Origin: Streptomyces fulvoviolaceus
Lineage (GTDB): Bacteria > Actinomycetota > Actinomycetes > Streptomycetales > Streptomycetaceae
DNA: 64,000 bases
Direction of reading: 5' to 3'
Assembly: GCF_000718165.1 (NCBI RefSeq)
Contig: NZ_JOEY01000007.1
Coordinates: 62,001 to 126,000, forward strand
Shown: piece by piece, positions 59,784 through 64,000 of the stretch
Numbering within the stretch: the first letter of the stretch is position 1
Layout: each line of letters begins with the position of its first letter
Program-made: the position numbers and the translations under genes
The notes under the pieces: model-generated
Seen by the model: only the letters and a program-made list of their open reading frames with translations
What the model was told of the DNA's origin: nothing
Databases searched by the model: none

Positions 59784-60701
59784 GTGGCCGAGATGCCGCA
59801 AAGGGCTGTGCCGCCGCAGCCGATGCAGATTTCGTCTTGGCAGCAGGCCGAGCACAACGCAGCCCGCTGGATGCGCCACTGGGGCTATACCGATGCCGCC
59901 GCACGCCCCGGAGGCCCGGACTCCGGTATCGACGTCCGCGCTACCGGCGCACTGGGACAGGTCAAGTACCAGGCCGCCCAGGTCGGGCGTCCGGAACTGC
60001 AACGTTTCGTAGGGGCGCGCCCCTACGGATCGACCGCACAGCTGATCTTCTTCACCGGCAGCGACTACGCGCCCACCGCCGTGGCCTACGCCCAGGAGTG
60101 GAACATCGCGCTCTTCAGGTACCGCCTGGACGGCACGATGACGCCGGTCAACGACACGGCACGCCGCATCCACCGCTCCTCCGCATCCACCGTGCCCATA
60201 GCGGCTCGGAACCCCGAAACGGCCGAAGCGCAGACGTTCTGGAAGCGGAACTGGCGTGTGGTCGCGGGTGTTTGTCTCCTCATGGCACCGCTGGGCTCGA
60301 TCGGAGACGAGAAGACCTACACCGGCCCGCTCGCCCTGGACGTCCTGAAGTTCATCGGTATCCTCCTGGTGTGCTGGGCGCTCGGCACGTTCCTGATAGC
60401 CACACGGTTCGGCGTCCGCAACTCCCTCAAGACCCGGCCCTTCCGAGCGGGCATCGTTTCCCGGCCAGGAACGGGCCCGGCGACAACGGTGGGCAGGACT
60501 CGTGCGCCACGCCCCACGCACGACCTGGCCCCAGCGTCCTCCACAACCCAGCAGGACGGCCTGGTGGCTGAGGCCGCACGTCTACTCCGTACCGGCAGCA
60601 AGCAGCACCACGTCGACAAGATCCTCAGAGATCGCGGCGTCGGCTTCATGGAACGAGGCCGCGTCCTTACCGAAGCCAAGAAACTCAACAAACGTTCCTG
60701 A
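59784..60701 (+). CDS. Mrr-type restriction endonuclease with membrane segments
   Basis: 305 residues from GTG 59784 after GAGGGGGGAA. The N-terminal domain fits Mrr_cat: AEHNAARWMRHWGY, GGPDSGIDVRATGALGQVKY (catalytic Asp about 50, then Q-x-K about 59-61), and VGRPELQRFVGARPYG. Two hydrophobic segments (about 158-175 and 187-206, FIGILLVCWALGTFLIAT) should tether it to the membrane. A C-terminal helix-turn-helix-like part (VAEAARLLRTGSKQHHVDKI) follows. Mrr-family nucleases cut modified or foreign DNA. A membrane-bound form would meet DNA as it enters (inference). Confidence 0.8.
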   Translation: MAEMPQRAVPPQPMQISSWQQAEHNAARWMRHWGYTDAAARPGGPDSGIDVRATGALGQVKYQAAQVGRPELQRFVGARPYGSTAQLIFFTGSDYAPTAVAYAQEWNIALFRYRLDGTMTPVNDTARRIHRSSASTVPIAARNPETAEAQTFWKRNWRVVAGVCLLMAPLGSIGDEKTYTGPLALDVLKFIGILLVCWALGTFLIATRFGVRNSLKTRPFRAGIVSRPGTGPATTVGRTRAPRPTHDLAPASSTTQQDGLVAEAARLLRTGSKQHHVDKILRDRGVGFMERGRVLTEAKKLNKRS

Positions 60702-60970
60702 GGATCGGCCTCACTCCGTGACGAATCCGATTCAGCGCAACGAACAGAATTGAGGGAACGCCGACACCACCGGCGGGCCTCCAGCCCCGACGGCTCATCA
60801 TGCAGCCGTTCAAGGGCCTCCCTGTCCGCCACACCCGATTGACCTCAAGCGCCCCTCAGCCTGACCCGGCGTGACGTACCGCTGCCACCGATTACGGGGC
60901 AGAGCCAGCGATACAGTGTATGTAGGCCAATTCACGGCGGGGCTTCACACGCGACCCTTCAGGAGATGCG

Positions 60971-63907
60971 GTGACGGCTGGGAACGCGAGGCCCATGAGC
61001 CGCATCGAGCAGCCGGAGGCGATGCGGCTACGGTTGCTGGCGGCCAGCGACCACGATCTGTCGATGGCCGAGGCACTGAACGTGGCCCTTCAGCAGGTGA
61101 CCGCTGACCTGGGTGGCCTCGGCGGCTTGGTGCACTGGCGCGACCCCGGTTCTGATCGGTTGCGCTTGGTGGCGGCCAGCGGACTTGCGCCGGAACTCGC
61201 CGGGGCATGGGCGAATCTCCGTGCGGACGAGGACGTGCCCCCCGCACGCGCCTTGCGCAGCGGCGCCTTCGTCTGGGTGGCCGAGGACAGCCTGGGGATC
61301 GGGGCCTCCGGCACTGCGGCAGTGCCGCTGCTCGGTACCAGCGGGCGAGTCGGTGCGCTGTCCGTGCTCATGGCGGGGCCCGACGAGCCGGATCCCGCGC
61401 AGCGGTCCTTTCTCGGCTCCGTGGCGGTGTGGGCGGCCGGACACCTGGAAAAACGTCACGCTACGCCGTCGGGTGTCGTCTCGGCGCCCGGGGAACCGCC
61501 GGCGATCGACTGGCCCGGTAGGGAGATGCCCCGCGCGGTTGCGATCAGGCATTGGGAGTACGACGCCGCGGCCGGTTCCGTAACGCTCACCCAGCCGGTC
61601 ATCGACATGTCCGGCGAGTCGCTGCAAGCGGTCGACGAGAGCGCGGACCTCTGCCGGCACCTTCCGGGCATTGAGGATCTGCCGACGTTCACAGCTGACA
61701 TCCGTAAGGCGTACGACAGCGGGACGGCGCACGACACCGAATACCGAGTGCACCACAGCGACGGCACATTCGGGTGGGTGCGAGCGCGCGGCCACATGGT
61801 GCCGGGTGAGGACGGCACCTCTGCCCATATGGTCGGCACGCTGTGGGGCCCGGCTCACCCACAAGCCACGGGGGATCCGGCCGTCGCCGCCCTTCGTGAC
61901 ATGGACGAAGGATTTCTGGCGGTAGACGAGGACTGGCGGATCACCTTCGTCGACGAGGAGGCCGAGCGTCTCCTCGGCCCCGGCCGGACGCCGCTGGGCA
62001 GCGCTCTCTGGGATATTCCCGTAGGCCGCGCACCCGGTCTCGAAGCCCAGTGCCGGCGCGCGTCCGCCGAGAGGAAGCCGATCGGTTTCGATCTCCACGG
62101 GCCGACCGATCAGCGCGTCCGCCGTGTCCGGCTGGTCCCCTTGCAGGGCGGCGGGCTGACGATCTACTTCGCCGGCGTCACCGACGAACGACCAGAGGGA
62201 GCCGAGCGATCGGCCGGCGAGCGAAGCGAGATGGGGGTCCCCCCGGCCGGAGGCTGGGGGAGGGTCGCGGCTGGGCGAACCGCCCGGATGAGTGAGCTGA
62301 CGGCGGCGCTGGCCGAAGCCGTCACATCCAGCGACGTGGTAAAGGCCGTCGCGGAGCGTGTCCTGCCGCCCTTCGGCGCCGACGGGCTGGTGGTCAACGC
62401 GCTTGAGGGTGGCCGGCTGCACGTGGTCGGATCCGTCGGATACACAGAGGAATTCCTGCGCCAGATCAGCGGGATCTCGCTCACGAGCCACATGGCGATC
62501 GCCGAAACGCTCCGCACCCGCACTCCCGGATTCGTCGAGTCGCCTGCCGAATATGTCCAGCTCTATCCCCAGTTCGAGGGCTTTGTGGCCGCGTCGACCA
62601 AGAGCGCATGGGCGTTCCTGCCTCTCATCGCCTCCGGGCACGCGATCGGTTGCTGTGTTGTCTCCTTCTCTCGGCCGCGCTCCTTCAGCGAGGAGGAACG
62701 CACCCTGCTGATAGCCCTGAGCGGGCTGATCGCGCAGGCACTGGATCGGGCCCGGCTGTACGACGTGGAGCACACCCGCGCCCAGGAACTCCAGCGCAGT
62801 CTGCTCCCCAGGACACTGCCCTCCCTGCCGGCCGTCTGCGCCGCCGCTCGCTACATGCCCGCGGGGAAAGGCGAAGAGGTGGGCGGTGACTGGTACGACC
62901 TGATCCCGCTGTCCGGCGATCGGGTCGCCATCGTGATCGGCGACGTCATGGGGCACGGCATCGCCGAAGCAGCCGTCATGGGGCAGCTGCGCACGGCGGT
63001 CCGCGCCCTTGCCGACCTCGAACTGGGTCCGGACGAGCTGCTCAGCCACCTCAACGAACTCGTCTCCGGCCTCGGCGACGACAAGTACGCCACCTGCTCC
63101 TACGCCGTGTTCGACCCCGTCACCCGTATCTGCTCGCTCTCCTTGGCCGGTCATCTCCCGCCTGTCATCGTCCATCCCGATGGGACGGTCCACTGCCCGG
63201 AGCTGGCCAGCGACCCGCCGCTGGGCGCCGCCGAACCCCCCTTCGAGACGCACGAGCTGCATCTCCCGGACGAGAGCCTTCTCGTGTTCTGCACGGACGG
63301 CCTCGTCGAATCCGCCACCCGGGACATCGACAAGGGATTGGCTCAGCTCAGGCAGACGCTGGCGAAGGCTGTGGCCCGGCCCTCGTTCTTCCCGACCGGC
63401 ACCCAGCACGGTGACACCAGGCGCCTCGATGAGCTTTGCGACGTCATCGTCTCGGCTTTGCTGCCCGACCGTGAGCAGACCAACGACGACGCGGTCCTCC
63501 TCGTGGCCCACACCCGAGGCACACCTGTCGACAGCGTCGCCTCGTGCAGCCTTCCGGACGACCCGCGGGCAGCCGGCCAGGCCCGGGAATACGTCCGCAG
63601 CCAGCTGGCCGTCTGGGGTCTGGACGATCTAGCCATGACCACCGAGCTCCTGGTGAGCGAACTGGTCGGCAACGTGATCCGGCATGCCAGCGGCCCCATG
63701 CGCGTGCGCCTGCTGCGCAGCCGGTCGCTGATCTGTGAGGTCTATGACGGCAGCCTCACCAGCCCGCGCATCCGGCGCGCCGCCTACACCGACGAAGGCG
63801 GCCGGGGCCTGCACCTGGTGGCCGCTCTCTCTCAGCGGTGGGGCACTCGCCATCTCGACGAGGGCAAATGCATCTGGACCGAGCAGGACCTTCCGCTCGC
63901 CCATTGA
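60971..63907 (+). CDS. SpoIIE-type phosphatase with GAF, PAS and HATPase domains
   Basis: 978 residues from GTG 60971, with AGGAG upstream; an internal ATG at 60995 is possible. Domains in order: GAF (about 28-170), PAS (about 190-290, WEYDAAAGSVTLTQPVIDMS), a second PAS-like unit (about 300-400), GAF (about 435-590), a PPM/SpoIIE Ser phosphatase (about 615-850; GEEVGGDWYDLIPLSGDRVA, VIGDVMGHG, LLVFCTDGLVES), and a C-terminal RsbW-like HATPase (about 865-970; ELLVSELVGNVIRHASGP, GGRGLHLVAALSQRWG). This is a typical Streptomyces partner-switching regulator of sigma factor activity. It also carries a repetitive palindromic insert in the linker near residue 416. It is probably not part of the defence genes. 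Confidence 0.88.
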   Translation: MTAGNARPMSRIEQPEAMRLRLLAASDHDLSMAEALNVALQQVTADLGGLGGLVHWRDPGSDRLRLVAASGLAPELAGAWANLRADEDVPPARALRSGAFVWVAEDSLGIGASGTAAVPLLGTSGRVGALSVLMAGPDEPDPAQRSFLGSVAVWAAGHLEKRHATPSGVVSAPGEPPAIDWPGREMPRAVAIRHWEYDAAAGSVTLTQPVIDMSGESLQAVDESADLCRHLPGIEDLPTFTADIRKAYDSGTAHDTEYRVHHSDGTFGWVRARGHMVPGEDGTSAHMVGTLWGPAHPQATGDPAVAALRDMDEGFLAVDEDWRITFVDEEAERLLGPGRTPLGSALWDIPVGRAPGLEAQCRRASAERKPIGFDLHGPTDQRVRRVRLVPLQGGGLTIYFAGVTDERPEGAERSAGERSEMGVPPAGGWGRVAAGRTARMSELTAALAEAVTSSDVVKAVAERVLPPFGADGLVVNALEGGRLHVVGSVGYTEEFLRQISGISLTSHMAIAETLRTRTPGFVESPAEYVQLYPQFEGFVAASTKSAWAFLPLIASGHAIGCCVVSFSRPRSFSEEERTLLIALSGLIAQALDRARLYDVEHTRAQELQRSLLPRTLPSLPAVCAAARYMPAGKGEEVGGDWYDLIPLSGDRVAIVIGDVMGHGIAEAAVMGQLRTAVRALADLELGPDELLSHLNELVSGLGDDKYATCSYAVFDPVTRICSLSLAGHLPPVIVHPDGTVHCPELASDPPLGAAEPPFETHELHLPDESLLVFCTDGLVESATRDIDKGLAQLRQTLAKAVARPSFFPTGTQHGDTRRLDELCDVIVSALLPDREQTNDDAVLLVAHTRGTPVDSVASCSLPDDPRAAGQAREYVRSQLAVWGLDDLAMTTELLVSELVGNVIRHASGPMRVRLLRSRSLICEVYDGSLTSPRIRRAAYTDEGGRGLHLVAALSQRWGTRHLDEGKCIWTEQDLPLAH
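62217..62267 (+). repeat. REP-like palindromic element inside the phosphatase gene
   Basis: GCGAGCGAAGCGAGATGG is followed by GGGTCCCCCCGGCCGG and AGGCTGGGGGAGGGTC. CCCCC and GGGGG arms can pair in two ways. I know near-identical sequence as a dispersed repeat between Streptomyces genes. Here it is read in frame as the GERSEMGVPPAGGWGR linker between the PAS and GAF domains. Confidence 0.6.
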
Positions 63908-63934
63908 TCTGCCGACCGGCGCCGGTGGCGGACA

Positions 63935-64000
63935 TCAGCCCGCCTCCGCCCGGCCGGCGCCGGCCTGTACCGCTGCCACGATGTCCGAGGGCTTGACCGG
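63935..64000 (-). CDS. C-terminal end of an unidentified gene (enters from the right)
   Basis: The minus strand is open from the window edge to a TGA at 63935. It reads PVKPSDIVAAVQAGAGRAEA with strong G/C third positions. Only 21 residues are visible, too few to name a family. It converges with the phosphatase gene, with 27 bases between the stops. Confidence 0.45.
   Translation of the reverse strand, partial: PVKPSDIVAAVQAGAGRAEAG

Overview
The window is high-GC actinobacterial DNA, almost certainly Streptomyces or a close relative. The evidence is the strong G/C preference at third codon positions, the DUF397 / DUF5753-HTH / anti-sigma-type ATPase trio, rare TTA (bldA-type) leucine codons, and a SpoIIE-type multi-domain phosphatase. 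I cannot name the species from this sequence.

Nearly all of it reads as a large defence island. From the left: (1) A DISARM-like locus (1-16944) arranged as two divergent transcription units. The minus-strand unit carries a sigma-70-family factor with a long coiled-coil tail, then the start of a DrmA-like protein that leaves the window. The plus-strand unit carries a giant Ser/Thr kinase-DEAD helicase-DUF1998 fusion, a DrmD-like SNF2 helicase and a DrmMI/PglX-like adenine methyltransferase. (2) An EcsC-family gene, the DUF397/HTH/ATPase regulatory trio and decaying relics, including a PIN-like gene that has lost its catalytic N-terminus (17016-21462). (3) A Trypco1 gene overlapping a trypsin-DNA methyltransferase fusion (21578-25605), rich in TTA codons and visibly lower in GC. 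(4) A first McrBC pair (25955-29312). (5) A PIN / XRE-ImmA toxin-antitoxin pair (29650-31373). (6) An uncharacterised operon of a RecF/SMC-like ATPase, a small helical protein and a coiled-coil protein (31638-36117). (7) A Phd/VapC pair (36169-36904). (8) A second McrBC pair followed by a UvrD-family helicase (37006-42234). (9) A minus-strand HTH-adenine methyltransferase (42263-43915) and a frameshifted small gene. (10) A membrane-anchored CHAT protease with an alpha/beta-hydrolase partner (44574-48125). (11) A 1.4 kb gene-poor segment with phased 11-bp repeats and a hairpin. (12) A complete four-gene Wadjet (jetABCD) operon with overlapping genes (49559-57865). (13) A replication-relaxation protein, a phased cluster of TGCGCA palindromes and a membrane-associated Mrr-type nuclease (58449-60701). 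(14) A GAF/PAS/SpoIIE/HATPase phosphatase (60971-63907).

The likely common job is protection against phage and plasmid DNA. Several systems sense or make DNA methylation (DrmMI, the trypsin-methylase, the HTH-methylase, two McrBC systems). Wadjet acts on plasmids, and the CHAT/hydrolase, Trypco1/trypsin and toxin-antitoxin modules look like regulated self-harm devices. Two features hint at coordinated control. A 15-bp palindrome GTTGAC-N3-GTCAAC sits 47 bases upstream of the start codon of both the sigma factor gene and the HTH-methylase gene. TTA codons occur in four of the large defence genes. The strongest candidates for something undescribed are the sigma-plus-kinase version of DISARM, the Trypco1/trypsin-methylase pair, the CHAT/hydrolase pair and the ATPase/small helical/coiled-coil operon.
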